From positions 337,979 to 401,978 of the forward strand of contig NZ_MRBL01000003.1 of assembly GCF_001969855.1 (NCBI RefSeq): a DNA stretch of 64,000 bases, given 5' to 3'. Below the pieces are notes generated by a model. The model did no database searches. It saw only the letters and a list, made by a program, of their open reading frames with translations, and was not told the DNA's origin. Below are positions 26,466 to 34,460 of the stretch, in pieces (position 1 is the stretch's first letter; each line of letters opens with the position of its first letter). The DNA is from Bacillus haynesii. Lineage in GTDB: Bacteria > Bacillota > Bacilli > Bacillales > Bacillaceae. The position numbers and the translations under genes were made by a program.

Positions 26466-27925
26466 TCGGACAAAGGGCTGTTTTCAAACCTCTCCCCTTT
26501 GTCATTTACATAAATAGAGCGGATGATCGTCCTGTTAAACGGCGAGTTGTCTGCTGTTTTTCCTGAAAGGTCGATCGTCACCGAATACATGCCCGCTTTT
26601 TTGAATGACAGGCTGTTTTGCAGCGCATTGATGGAAGCAGGTTTCAGCGACTTTTTCTCGGTTTGTTTTCCGTTTTCATAGCGGATCGAGCGGACGGACG
26701 CCTTTACATTCGCAAGGTTTGACGATTCTCTGGTGACTGCGTTTTTAATTTGCTGGTTCAAAGAAGAATCGAACGTCACAATGAACAAAAACGCCTCTTT
26801 TTGTTTGACGGATGATGCGATCTTCCATGTGCCTGCTGCAGGATTTTTGATGGCAGCGGAATGGACGAATCCCCCTTCAAAAACATCTGCCGTCTTTGCC
26901 ATTGAAAAATCTTTGACCGGCTTGCCGCGTGGATCTGTCAATTTGATATTTCCCGAGGAATGATTGCTCAGCCAGTGAACGGTGATTTCCTTGACGCCTT
27001 TTTCAACGGCGAACTCCTCTTCTCTCAACCCATGATTTTCTCCCCCTCTGATGAAAGGGTACGATAATTTTTCATTGATGGCCGCTGTTTCATTTGCATA
27101 TGCCTGAACAGTCAATAAAGGCATAAATACAGGAAATGTGAGGTTTCCTTTAATAATCGAGAAGTGGTCCCACTTTCCTGTATCCAGGTTTGTGGCGTAA
27201 GGGAGTCTCGCATTTTTTTCGGTGACGGCTCCGTCATTTTCGCCAAACATGTTTAAATAGACGCCCCCAAAAAATAAAACGCTGCCGAACCCGCCGATTT
27301 TATTGCCTGCCAGGGTGAAATATTTGGTTTTCGATCGATTGGGATGATTGTCGGTCTGGTCGCGGAACGATTTCATAAACCCTGTCTGGAGTGAATAAAC
27401 GGCGTCATTTTTCTGGCCTAAAATACCGGCGAGCCATCCTGCCCAGCTGCTGTAGGCAAGGTCTGCCAGCTGTGAGCCATGATGAGGGGTTCCGAGCGTA
27501 ATTACGCGCTCGACATAATGGTATGCGTTGTGATGAATCAGCGCCGACTGACTGTCAATTCCGCCTTTGCTGTAGGAAACGAGAATCACCTTGCGGCCGA
27601 AATGCTGGTAGATTTCACGCAGTTTGGCGGCCAGCATCGCTCCATTATCCTGCATGTCTTTATCGGGGTGGAGATCGATAAAAGCCGCATTATATCCGTT
27701 TTTCCACGCCTGTTCAGCCATGTCATTTTCGTCAAACCACGCGCTTGAAGAGCCGTTTAATCCATGGACAAATACAATCGGCGGTTTTGCGGGATCGGGA
27801 TGTTCAACAGGGTCTCCCACGAACCAGTAGCCCGGATCGCCTCCTCCTCCTTTAAATCCTCCAGCTTTCGATACATGCGGATACACGAGCAGCAAAACAA
27901 GCATGAGCAGCACCAGTTTTTTCAT
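26462..27925 (-). CDS. Secreted lipase/esterase-like alpha/beta hydrolase
   Basis: A 487-residue exported protein. Residues 1-21 form a signal peptide ending SKA. The alpha/beta hydrolase part covers about 35-270: oxyanion region FVHGLNG (52-58), nucleophile Ser119 in VSYSKGG, and LGTPHHGSQ, typical of lipase-like enzymes of the PGAP1/LipA-like group. The usual first Gly of the GxSxG elbow is Ser here. The C-terminal 200 residues look like beta-sandwich domains. GAGGTG precedes the ATG, and a perfect cre site lies in the leader, so glucose repression is expected. It is not part of the B. subtilis yueE-yueF order as I know it. Triacylglycerol or ester substrate is inferred only. Confidence 0.8.
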   Translation of the reverse strand: MKKLVLLMLVLLLVYPHVSKAGGFKGGGGDPGYWFVGDPVEHPDPAKPPIVFVHGLNGSSSAWFDENDMAEQAWKNGYNAAFIDLHPDKDMQDNGAMLAAKLREIYQHFGRKVILVSYSKGGIDSQSALIHHNAYHYVERVITLGTPHHGSQLADLAYSSWAGWLAGILGQKNDAVYSLQTGFMKSFRDQTDNHPNRSKTKYFTLAGNKIGGFGSVLFFGGVYLNMFGENDGAVTEKNARLPYATNLDTGKWDHFSIIKGNLTFPVFMPLLTVQAYANETAAINEKLSYPFIRGGENHGLREEEFAVEKGVKEITVHWLSNHSSGNIKLTDPRGKPVKDFSMAKTADVFEGGFVHSAAIKNPAAGTWKIASSVKQKEAFLFIVTFDSSLNQQIKNAVTRESSNLANVKASVRSIRYENGKQTEKKSLKPASINALQNSLSFKKAGMYSVTIDLSGKTADNSPFNRTIIRSIYVNDKGERFENSPLSD

Positions 27926-27948
27926 CGTTGTTCACCTCATGGTTTTGT

Positions 27949-27962
27949 TGTAAGCGTTTTCA
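27949..27962. promoter_or_regulatory. Perfect cre site in the lipase leader
   Basis: TGTAAGCGTTTTCA (TGAAAACGCTTACA on the lipase strand) fits the CcpA consensus at all 14 positions. It is 24 bases upstream of the lipase ATG, so bound CcpA-HPr would block the transcript near or after its start. Confidence 0.8.
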
Positions 27963-28042
27963 TCATATTTTCTTGAGGTGAACTTTATACCAATGGACTG
28001 AAAAAATTTAGAAAATCTTCATAAACGGGAGGAATATTTACA

Positions 28043-28213
28043 GTGAAGACCGAAACCGGTATTCAATATGAGGGTATATTCCAACCTTCGACATACCAAT
28101 ATCGAGCGACTGAACCGCCGCGTTTTTTCACGATTTTTAAAGGAAATGAAACTCTTTTCCCCGCCGTCCGTATTGATGATGTAAAAACAGTTGACAGACG
28201 ATGGTGTCAATAG
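28043..28213 (+). CDS. Small hypothetical protein upstream of yueF
   Basis: A 56-codon frame from GTG with GGGAGG ten bases upstream. The product starts MKTETGIQYEGIF and has a balanced, soluble composition, with RFFTIFKGNETLF and AVRIDDVKTV suggesting a small beta-rich fold. It stops 41 bases before the yueF start on the same strand, so the two may be one transcript. I do not recognise it. It is shorter than many gene-finder limits and could have been missed; codon use and the ribosome site are the only support. Confidence 0.5.
   Translation: MKTETGIQYEGIFQPSTYQYRATEPPRFFTIFKGNETLFPAVRIDDVKTVDRRWCQ
28191..28210. promoter_or_regulatory. Dyad TTGACA-N8-TGTCAA upstream of yueF
   Basis: A perfect 6+6 inverted repeat. 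The left half could be a -35 hexamer, with a weak TAGTTT 17 bases on. It lies at the end of the small gene at 28043-28213. It could be an operator for yueF or chance. Confidence 0.3.
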
Positions 28214-28254
28214 TAGTTTTTAGAGTAATGAAAACAACCGGGAGGAAACAAAGC

Positions 28255-29364
28255 TTGTTAAAATCAAAAACCCATTTTTGGACGCTGCAAATTTTATTGG
28301 TTCTTCTTATTATTTATGTGTCGACAAAAGTGTCTTTTCTTTTCGAACCGATCATTGTATTTGCATCGACTTTATTTACTCCGATTTTAATTGCGGGAAT
28401 CTTGTATTTTATATTCAATCCGATCGTGCGGCTTCTTGAGAAAAAGCTGCCGCGAACGCTGTCCATTCTGCTGATCTATTTGGTGTTTGTGGCATTCATC
28501 GGGTTTGTATTGTCAGCTGTCGGTCCTGTATTTACAAAGCAGGTTACCGATCTGTTCAACAGCATCCCATCCTATGTGAAACAGATCCAGATTTTCATTA
28601 AGCAAATGTCGAATTCGCAGTGGTTCACTTGGATAATGAATCAGGACTTCGTATCGGTTGCCAAAATCGAAAGCTCAATCGGCGAATATTTGACGAGCCT
28701 GCCTGAGAATATTACAGGGAGCCTGACTTCTGTATTCGGCGTTGTGACCAACATTGCGCTCACGGCTGTTACCGTGCCGTTCATCCTGTTTTATATGCTG
28801 AAGGACGGCCACCGTTTCCCGAATTTGGCTGTCAAGATTCTGCCTGACAAGTACAAAAATGAAGGGCTGAAGATTTTTAAGGATTTGTACGAGACGCTGG
28901 CGGCTTACATTCAAGGACAGCTCATCGTTTGTCTGTTCGTCGGAACGGCGTGCTTCATCGGTTTTTGGATCGCCGGTGTGAAATACGCGCTGATTCTCGG
29001 CTTGATCATTGCCGTGACGAATATTATTCCATATGTCGGACCGTTTCTTGGAGCGGCACCGGCCGTCATTATCGCTTTTCTCGACTCGCCGACAAAAGCA
29101 TTGATCGCGCTGATCATCGTTGTTGCCGTTCAGCAGACAGACGGAAATCTGCTGTCGCCGCTGATAATCGGCAGACGCTTGAATACGCATCCGCTGACGA
29201 TCATCCTTTTATTAATCGGCGCCGGAAGCTTCGGAGGCATTCTCGGCATGATCCTGGCCGTTCCGGCTTATGCCCTGCTCAAGGCTTTTACATTGAATAT
29301 CATCCGCCTTGTCCGTTTAAGGCAGAGGTATAAAAAAGAAACGGCGGAAAATCCTGAAGTCTGA
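28255..29364 (+). CDS. yueF: YueF, AI-2E family membrane protein
   Basis: A 369-residue membrane protein of the AI-2 exporter (TqsA/YdiK) family, now thought to include transporters and ion antiporters. Seven or eight helices, with a soluble segment at about 75-150 and the family motif of the C-terminal half (NIIPYVGPFLGAAPA). I chose the TTG at 28255, which gives MLKSKTHFW and the same length as B. subtilis YueF, with GGGAGG nine bases upstream. Substrate not known. Confidence 0.88.
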   Translation: MLKSKTHFWTLQILLVLLIIYVSTKVSFLFEPIIVFASTLFTPILIAGILYFIFNPIVRLLEKKLPRTLSILLIYLVFVAFIGFVLSAVGPVFTKQVTDLFNSIPSYVKQIQIFIKQMSNSQWFTWIMNQDFVSVAKIESSIGEYLTSLPENITGSLTSVFGVVTNIALTAVTVPFILFYMLKDGHRFPNLAVKILPDKYKNEGLKIFKDLYETLAAYIQGQLIVCLFVGTACFIGFWIAGVKYALILGLIIAVTNIIPYVGPFLGAAPAVIIAFLDSPTKALIALIIVVAVQQTDGNLLSPLIIGRRLNTHPLTIILLLIGAGSFGGILGMILAVPAYALLKAFTLNIIRLVRLRQRYKKETAENPEV

Positions 29365-29420
29365 ACGTTTTGCCCATTTTCACATATGATGCTAATAAAT
29401 TGAATGGCGGAGGTGTGAAG

Positions 29421-29642
29421 ATGCCGGCGATCGTTGGACCGATTTTTATCAGGCAAGTCGTTGATGACAGCGCAGCCTTCTTTGGAGATGTGTTTGCGAT
29501 TTCCCCGAAGTGCACGGATACTTCCGGAAGCGGAGCGGGTGCATTTTTAACAGGGGACTACGGATTGACTCAAAACGATATCAATAAAACGACCTTCATA
29601 GATGCAGATGTGATAGACGGTTCCAAGTCATTGAACCTGTGA
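29421..29642 (+). CDS. yueG: YueG, GerPA/GerPF-family spore germination protein
   Basis: A 73-residue protein of the spore germination GerPA/GerPF family: it begins MPAIVGPIFIRQV and continues with the GDVFAISPK motif. GerP proteins are made in the mother cell and help germinants pass through the spore coat. A GGAGGTG site precedes the ATG at 29421. It stands 56 bases after yueF and ends in a terminator that overlaps its stop. The link to germination is by family; the single gene has not been shown to replace the gerP operon. Confidence 0.82.
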   Translation: MPAIVGPIFIRQVVDDSAAFFGDVFAISPKCTDTSGSGAGAFLTGDYGLTQNDINKTTFIDADVIDGSKSLNL

Positions 29643-29675
29643 CAGCCTCTTTTAAAGAGGCTGTTTCTTTTTTAT
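29642..29675 (+). terminator. Terminator of yueG
   Basis: A 9-base stem ACAGCCTCT / AGAGGCTGT with a 5-base loop, then a T-rich run. Confidence 0.85.
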
Positions 29676-29715
29676 AGTATAATGGGAAAAAAGATAGATA
29701 AGGCAGGTGACAAAG

Positions 29716-29964
29716 ATGAAAATCAGGAAGGCAAACATCTTAAACAAAGATCAGATGATCACAGACGTTTACCTCCATGAAAATAAAAAGGAATTTCATA
29801 CACTTGTGGCTGTGCCGCAACTGGAGTGGAGCACGTTGATTTTCTATGAGGAAGAAAAAACAGAACTCGCCGAAAAGCTTGACCGGTCATTGTCGAAAGT
29901 GGCTGAAGCAGGTGCGGCCGAGGAGCTGTCCAAAAAGATCGTACAATGGGTGACGGAAATGTAG
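29716..29964 (+). CDS. yueH: YueH, conserved small protein
   Basis: An 82-residue soluble protein found in Bacillus at this place between yueG and yueI. The function is unknown. It has a predicted beta-rich front part, then a helix with many Glu and Lys. GGCAGGTGA lies before the ATG at 29716. It ends IVQWVTEM. A TATAAT-like box just after the yueG terminator suggests its own promoter. Confidence 0.8.
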   Translation: MKIRKANILNKDQMITDVYLHENKKEFHTLVAVPQLEWSTLIFYEEEKTELAEKLDRSLSKVAEAGAAEELSKKIVQWVTEM

Positions 29965-30059
29965 CCCGGACTCATGCCCGCTGTTTTCATGGGTATACTG
30001 ATAAAAAAATGCAGCTTAAAAAAACGCTGCCAGCAGGATAAAACTGGAGGGTCTAAGAC

Positions 30060-30461
30060 GTGAGCGACCAATCAATGGATCAATATTTACAGCAGGGAAT
30101 GTACGGACCACGCGAAACAAAGCCGGATGAACGCAGACTGTTTTTAGGCTCGCTGAGGGAAAGGGTCATCATCGCACTGACTAAAGGACAAGTTTTGCGT
30201 CCGCAGGCATACCGCGAAGTCATCAATGCGCTTGGCTCAAAAGCGGATGCGACATTATTGCTGAACGGTGAAATCGACTATTCACATTTATCTCCTTACA
30301 TCAAGGAGTCCAATAAACAAGGCATCCCTTTTTCGATCGTGTCCGATCAGCAATCGGATACGCCCCTTGGACTTGTTCTCGCGGCGCGTGAGGCCGTAGA
30401 GAAAGAATCGATTTATGTTCAGGACGATATCTTTGAGCAGTCGGTTTTAAACAAGAAATGA
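30060..30461 (+). CDS. yueI: YueI, DUF1694 protein
   Basis: A 133-residue soluble protein of the DUF1694 family (B. subtilis YueI). The fold resembles ribosomal protein L7Ae-like or related alpha/beta sandwiches according to family descriptions, but no activity is known. GTG start with GGAGGG upstream. It is followed by an elaborate set of hairpins (30461-30515) before pncA. Confidence 0.8.
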   Translation: MSDQSMDQYLQQGMYGPRETKPDERRLFLGSLRERVIIALTKGQVLRPQAYREVINALGSKADATLLLNGEIDYSHLSPYIKESNKQGIPFSIVSDQQSDTPLGLVLAAREAVEKESIYVQDDIFEQSVLNKK

Positions 30462-30515
30462 GGCACGAGGTTTCGCACGTGCCTTCCACAGGGCGTGCGA
30501 ACCTGTGGTTTTTGT
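30461..30515 (+). terminator. Terminator of yueI with competing hairpins
   Basis: Three possible stems: A, 30461-30467 with 30478-30484; B, 30469-30479 with 30494-30503 (ten pairs, one bulge); C, 30486-30492 with 30502-30508 followed by TTTTTG and more T. A and C can coexist; B excludes both. C is the terminator proper. Confidence 0.7.
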
Positions 30516-30580
30516 TTTTTTCTGAAAAAGAAAAAGCCGTTGCTGGCGCGGCTTGACAGCCATATCCGATTGATTCGCCA

Positions 30581-30609
30581 TTCACTTGTCCGTTTAGATA
30601 AGTTATAAT
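30581..30609 (+). promoter_or_regulatory. Promoter of pncA-pncB
   Basis: TTCACT, 17-base spacer, perfect TATAAT; 35 bases before the pncA start. Confidence 0.7.
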
Positions 30610-30643
30610 GTTACCTATCATACAAAAGGCGGGGAGGGCGGCA

Positions 30644-31195
30644 ATGAAAAAAGCTCTTATATGTATAGATTATACGAATGACTTTGTCGCAGCTGACGGA
30701 AAGCTGACGTGCGGAGAACCAGGCCGGAAAATCGAAGACGCCGTGACGCGTCTCGCGGAAGCGTTTATTCAAAACGGCGATTATGTCGTATTTGCAGTCG
30801 ATTCACACGAGACCGGCGATACGCATCATCCGGAGACCCGTTTGTTTCCTCCACACAATATAAAAGGTACATCAGGACAGGATTTATACGGAAGGCTTGA
30901 AGCGCTTTATCGAAAACACGAACATGATCAGAATGTCTATTACATGGAAAAAACAAGGTACTCTGCTTTTGCCGGGACAAACCTCGAGCTGAAGCTCCGT
31001 GAAAGGGATATTAAAGAACTGCACCTCGTTGGCGTATGCACAGATATATGCGTGCTCCATACCGCAGTAGATGCTTATAATAAAGGGTTTAATCTTGTCA
31101 TTCATCAAAACGCAGTGGCTAGCTTTAACCCGGACGGACACGACTGGGCTCTTTCTCATTTTGCAAACACCCTGGGAGCCTCAGTGTCAGATTGA
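30644..31195 (+). CDS. pncA: Nicotinamidase PncA
   Basis: A 183-residue isochorismatase-like hydrolase (B. subtilis YueJ) that deamidates nicotinamide to nicotinate. The Asp of IDYTNDF (about 8-12), the Lys in the MEKTRYSAF loop and the nucleophilic Cys in GVCTDICVLHT form the Asp-Lys-Cys triad. Metal-binding Asp-His residues are in FAVDSHETGDTHHPE. GGGGAGG precedes the ATG at 30644. The next gene, pncB, uses the product, so the two form a nicotinamide-to-NAD salvage operon. Confidence 0.94.
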   Translation: MKKALICIDYTNDFVAADGKLTCGEPGRKIEDAVTRLAEAFIQNGDYVVFAVDSHETGDTHHPETRLFPPHNIKGTSGQDLYGRLEALYRKHEHDQNVYYMEKTRYSAFAGTNLELKLRERDIKELHLVGVCTDICVLHTAVDAYNKGFNLVIHQNAVASFNPDGHDWALSHFANTLGASVSD

Positions 31196-31212
31196 GGAAG
31201 GAGAAATGAAGG

Positions 31213-32682
31213 TTGGAACACCGTTTTACAGACGACAGTCTAGCACTACACACAGACCTATATCAAATTAATATGGCGGAAACGTATTGGCGCGACGGCA
31301 TTGATCAAAAGAAAGCCGTATTTGAACTGTTTTTCAGAAAGCTCCCTTTTGACAGCGGTTTTGCCGTTTTTGCCGGTCTTGAAAAAGCGATTGAATTTTT
31401 GCGGGATTTCAGATTTACTGAAAGCGATTTAGTTTATTTGAAAGAAGAGCTGGGCTTTAAAGATGACTTTCTCAGCTTTTTAAAAGATATGAGATTCACC
31501 GGTTCGCTTTATTCCATGCAGGAAGGCGAAATCGTGTTTGGCAACGAACCGATCATGAGGATCGAAGCGCCTTTGGCTGAAGCGCAGCTGATTGAGACGG
31601 CTCTGCTCAACATTGTGAATTACCAAACATTGATTGCCACAAAAGCGGCGAGAATCAAAAGTGTGATCGGAGAAGAGACGGCGCTCGAATTTGGAACAAG
31701 GCGCGCGCATGAAATGGACGCCGCGATGTGGGGAGCAAGGGCCGCGATTATCGGCGGGTTCGACGCGACAAGCAATGTCCGCGCCGGCAAGCGGTTTGAC
31801 ATTCCGGTATCAGGCACGCACGCCCATGCGCTTGTACAAGCCTATCGCGACGAATACACGGCATTTAAAAAATATGCGGAAACCCATAAAAAATGTGTCT
31901 TTTTGGTCGATACATATGATACGGTGCGTTCCGGCATTCCAAATGCAATTAAAGTAGCAAAGGAATTCGGTGATCAAATTGAATTTTCGGGAATCCGCCT
32001 TGACAGCGGAGACCTCGCCTATTTGTCGAAGAAAGCGAGAGCCATGCTGGATGAAGCCGGATTTACAGATACAAAAGTCGTCGCATCAAGCGATCTTGAT
32101 GAGTATACGATTATGAATCTGAAAGCCCAGGGAGCAAAAATCGACGTCTGGGGCGTGGGCACAAAGCTGATTACCGCTTATGATCAGCCGGCTCTCGGCG
32201 CGGTTTACAAACTCGTTTCCATCGAAGAAGACGGAAAGATGGCAGACACGATTAAAATTTCTTCGAATCCGGAAAAAGTGACGACCCCAGGCTTGAAAAA
32301 GGTGTACAGAATCATCAATCAGCTGAACCATCATTCAGAAGGTGATTATATCGCTTTGGACTATGAGAAGGTCAATGAACAGGAGCGGCTGAAGATGTTT
32401 CACCCCGTTCATACGTTTATCAGCAAGTTTGTGACGAATTTTGATGCAAAAGATCTTCACCAGCCGATCTTTGAAAAAGGCGAGCTTGTTTATGAGAATC
32501 CGAGCATTCAGGATATTAAGCGGTATGTTCAAGAAAACCTTAGTTTGCTTTGGGAAGAGTATAAGCGGATCAGCAAGCCGGAAGAATATCCTGTCGATTT
32601 AAGCGAAGCTTGCTGGAACAACAAGATGCAGCAAATTCACGAAGCGAAAATCAAGGCGAAAAAAGGTCTGGATCAAGGTTGA
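31213..32682 (+). CDS. pncB: Nicotinate phosphoribosyltransferase PncB
   Basis: A 489-residue enzyme (B. subtilis YueK) joining nicotinate to PRPP, giving nicotinate mononucleotide. Family marks are LHTDLYQINMAETYW near the N-terminus, FGTRRAHEMDAAMWGARAA-type PRPP-site residues near 165, and GVGTKLITAYDQPALG. TTG start with AAGGAG upstream. An ATG seven bases earlier is in another frame. It follows pncA by 17 bases. It is closed by the hairpin at 32720-32755. Confidence 0.94.
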   Translation: MEHRFTDDSLALHTDLYQINMAETYWRDGIDQKKAVFELFFRKLPFDSGFAVFAGLEKAIEFLRDFRFTESDLVYLKEELGFKDDFLSFLKDMRFTGSLYSMQEGEIVFGNEPIMRIEAPLAEAQLIETALLNIVNYQTLIATKAARIKSVIGEETALEFGTRRAHEMDAAMWGARAAIIGGFDATSNVRAGKRFDIPVSGTHAHALVQAYRDEYTAFKKYAETHKKCVFLVDTYDTVRSGIPNAIKVAKEFGDQIEFSGIRLDSGDLAYLSKKARAMLDEAGFTDTKVVASSDLDEYTIMNLKAQGAKIDVWGVGTKLITAYDQPALGAVYKLVSIEEDGKMADTIKISSNPEKVTTPGLKKVYRIINQLNHHSEGDYIALDYEKVNEQERLKMFHPVHTFISKFVTNFDAKDLHQPIFEKGELVYENPSIQDIKRYVQENLSLLWEEYKRISKPEEYPVDLSEACWNNKMQQIHEAKIKAKKGLDQG

Positions 32683-32719
32683 CTCTGTAAACGATAGTTT
32701 TTAACATAACTGGGGATTG

Positions 32720-32755
32720 AAACAGATAATTTCTTCGGGGATTATCTGTTTTTCA
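32720..32755 (+). terminator. Terminator of pncB
   Basis: An 11-base stem AAACAGATAAT / ATTATCTGTTT with a 10-base loop and T tail. Confidence 0.88.
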
Positions 32756-32861
32756 ATATTAAGTTCAATATTTGGGTGAATTTTTTTATAGCAGACGGGA
32801 TTTGCTCATTTATTTGATATACTTAAAAGCGAAGGCACCTCAGTCGCTAGGGGGAAGAAGA

Positions 32862-34079
32862 ATGAGGGTATTCGTTGCCAGACAGCCAATATTCAACAGA
32901 AAAGAACAAGTTGTCGCATACGAGCTTTTATACAGGGAAAGCGAGAAAAACTTTTTTTCCGGTATTGACGGTGATCAAGCGACAACAGAATTAATGATTA
33001 ACAGCTTTTTAAACATTGGAATCGATAAATTGACAGAAGGCAAAAGGTATTACGTGAATTTTACCGAAGGTCTATTGACATCAGGGCTGCCGACGTATTT
33101 TGACCCGGACCAGCTCGTTGTAGAAATCCTTGAAGATGTGCCGATCACCCCTGAGCTTATCGAAAGGTGCAGGCATTTGAAAAGCCTCGGCTACACGATT
33201 GCCCTTGATGATTTTTGTTTAAAGCATCGCGTGAAGAGGGACTTGCTCCATCAGCTTTTGGCATCCATTGATATTTTGAAGATCGATTTTTTCAAAACGA
33301 CGCGGCAGGAAAGACAGAGCATCCTACGATCATGCCGGAACCACCGCCTGACGTTCCTCGCTGAAAAAGTGGAGACGCGAAAGGATTATGAGCAGGCTGC
33401 AAAAGACGGATTTCATCTGTTCCAAGGCTATTTCTTCAGCGAGCCCGTTGTGATTGACGGTCAGGACATTACATATCATTTCCATGCTTATTATGAGCTG
33501 CTGCATGAATTAAGCGAAGATCAGCCTGATATTGAAAACGTCACAAATATTATAGAACGCGATTTGTCGCTTTCTTACCAGCTGCTGAAGCTGTTGAATT
33601 CTCCAGCCAACCGGCCGATCCAAAAGATTAAAAGCATCCGCCAGGCGATCGTGCTTCTCGGATTTAAAGAAATCAAGAGGTGGATTTTCATCCTCTCATT
33701 TAAGGATTTAACGAAAAAGCAGAACTCCAGCAAGAACGAAGTCGTCAAGATTTCGCTGATCCGCGCGAAGCTTTGCGAATTGCTGGCGAAAAAAACGAAC
33801 CGCCCTCAGCCGGCTTCTTATATGCTGACAGGCATGTTTTCATTTATCGATACACTGCTGCACAAAGAACTAACGGAAGTCATCAGCGAACTGCCGCTGA
33901 CAGACGAAGTAGGTCAGGCGCTGCTCGGCAAAGAAAACGATTACCGAAAAATCTTGCGGCTTGCAAAATCGATCGAACGAAACGAATGGGAAGACACCGC
34001 CGAAACAGAAGGCTTAACAAAAGATGAAGCGTATCAATGCTATCTTGAAGCTGTTGATTGGTGTCAAAAGCTTTTATAA
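32862..34079 (+). CDS. yuxH: YuxH, EAL-HDOD domain protein
   Basis: A 405-residue soluble protein. The N-terminal half is an EAL domain like that of c-di-GMP phosphodiesterases. VAYELLYRE replaces the EAL triplet with ELL, and LDDFCLKH, LKIDFFK and LAEKVET keep several metal-site residues, so activity is uncertain. The C-terminal half (about 205-390) is an HDOD domain, a degenerate HD fold. It resembles B. subtilis YuxH. GGGGGAAG precedes the ATG at 32862. A likely role is in signalling, but no partner is known. Confidence 0.88.
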   Translation: MRVFVARQPIFNRKEQVVAYELLYRESEKNFFSGIDGDQATTELMINSFLNIGIDKLTEGKRYYVNFTEGLLTSGLPTYFDPDQLVVEILEDVPITPELIERCRHLKSLGYTIALDDFCLKHRVKRDLLHQLLASIDILKIDFFKTTRQERQSILRSCRNHRLTFLAEKVETRKDYEQAAKDGFHLFQGYFFSEPVVIDGQDITYHFHAYYELLHELSEDQPDIENVTNIIERDLSLSYQLLKLLNSPANRPIQKIKSIRQAIVLLGFKEIKRWIFILSFKDLTKKQNSSKNEVVKISLIRAKLCELLAKKTNRPQPASYMLTGMFSFIDTLLHKELTEVISELPLTDEVGQALLGKENDYRKILRLAKSIERNEWEDTAETEGLTKDEAYQCYLEAVDWCQKLL

Positions 34080-34118
34080 AAAATTCCGGCTCCTTTTTAG
34101 GGGCCGGAATTTTTTTTT
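34078..34118. terminator. Bidirectional terminator yuxH/yuzC
   Basis: A stem AAATTCCGGC plus CC / GG plus GCCGGAATTT, with T and A runs on either side. Confidence 0.9.
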
Positions 34119-34121
34119 GCG

Positions 34122-34460
34122 CTAAGACCAACGCAATAGCAGGAATATTCTGCTGCGGGGGCTGATGAGTATGATGCGGATGCCGTCGGGATCGAAAGAG
34201 GCATCAAGCTGTCTGCGGACGCCGGTTTGCCTGAGCAGGGCAAGCACGGTATTTTTTTGGTTGCTTTGGGCAGCCGTCATGATTTGGTGAGCTAAAGCAT
34301 GCGAGGCTGAAAGCCGGCTTAAAATTCTCTGTCCGTCAGCCATCAAGCCCTCTGCTTCTTTTGCGGAACGCGAAAAGGCGCTGGCTTCAACTTCGGGATA
34401 GACCTGCCGGCAGTGGACATGTTGATATGGATACATCCAAAAGCAATAAGGAGGAATCAA
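34122..34460 (-). CDS. yuzC: YuzC conserved protein
   Basis: A 112-residue protein. It begins MIPPYCFWMYPYQHVHCRQVYPEV, an aromatic-rich N-terminus as in B. subtilis YuzC and in some spore or cell-surface proteins. The remainder is a helical soluble domain (FSRSAKEAEGLM and later). I chose the TTG at 34460, six bases after GAGGTG; a GTG three codons earlier overlaps that site. No membrane helix. Function unknown. The sequence upstream carries repeated TTGCGG, the ComA half-site. Confidence 0.75.
   Translation of the reverse strand: MIPPYCFWMYPYQHVHCRQVYPEVEASAFSRSAKEAEGLMADGQRILSRLSASHALAHQIMTAAQSNQKNTVLALLRQTGVRRQLDASFDPDGIRIILISPRSRIFLLLRWS

Noticed and set aside
28019..28210. 63-codon frame on the minus strand upstream of the lipase
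   Set aside because: No ribosome site, and the plus-strand frame over the same bases is the better candidate.
28675..29190. 171-codon open frame antisense to yueF
   Set aside because: Arg/Asn/Gln-rich shadow of a membrane protein gene.
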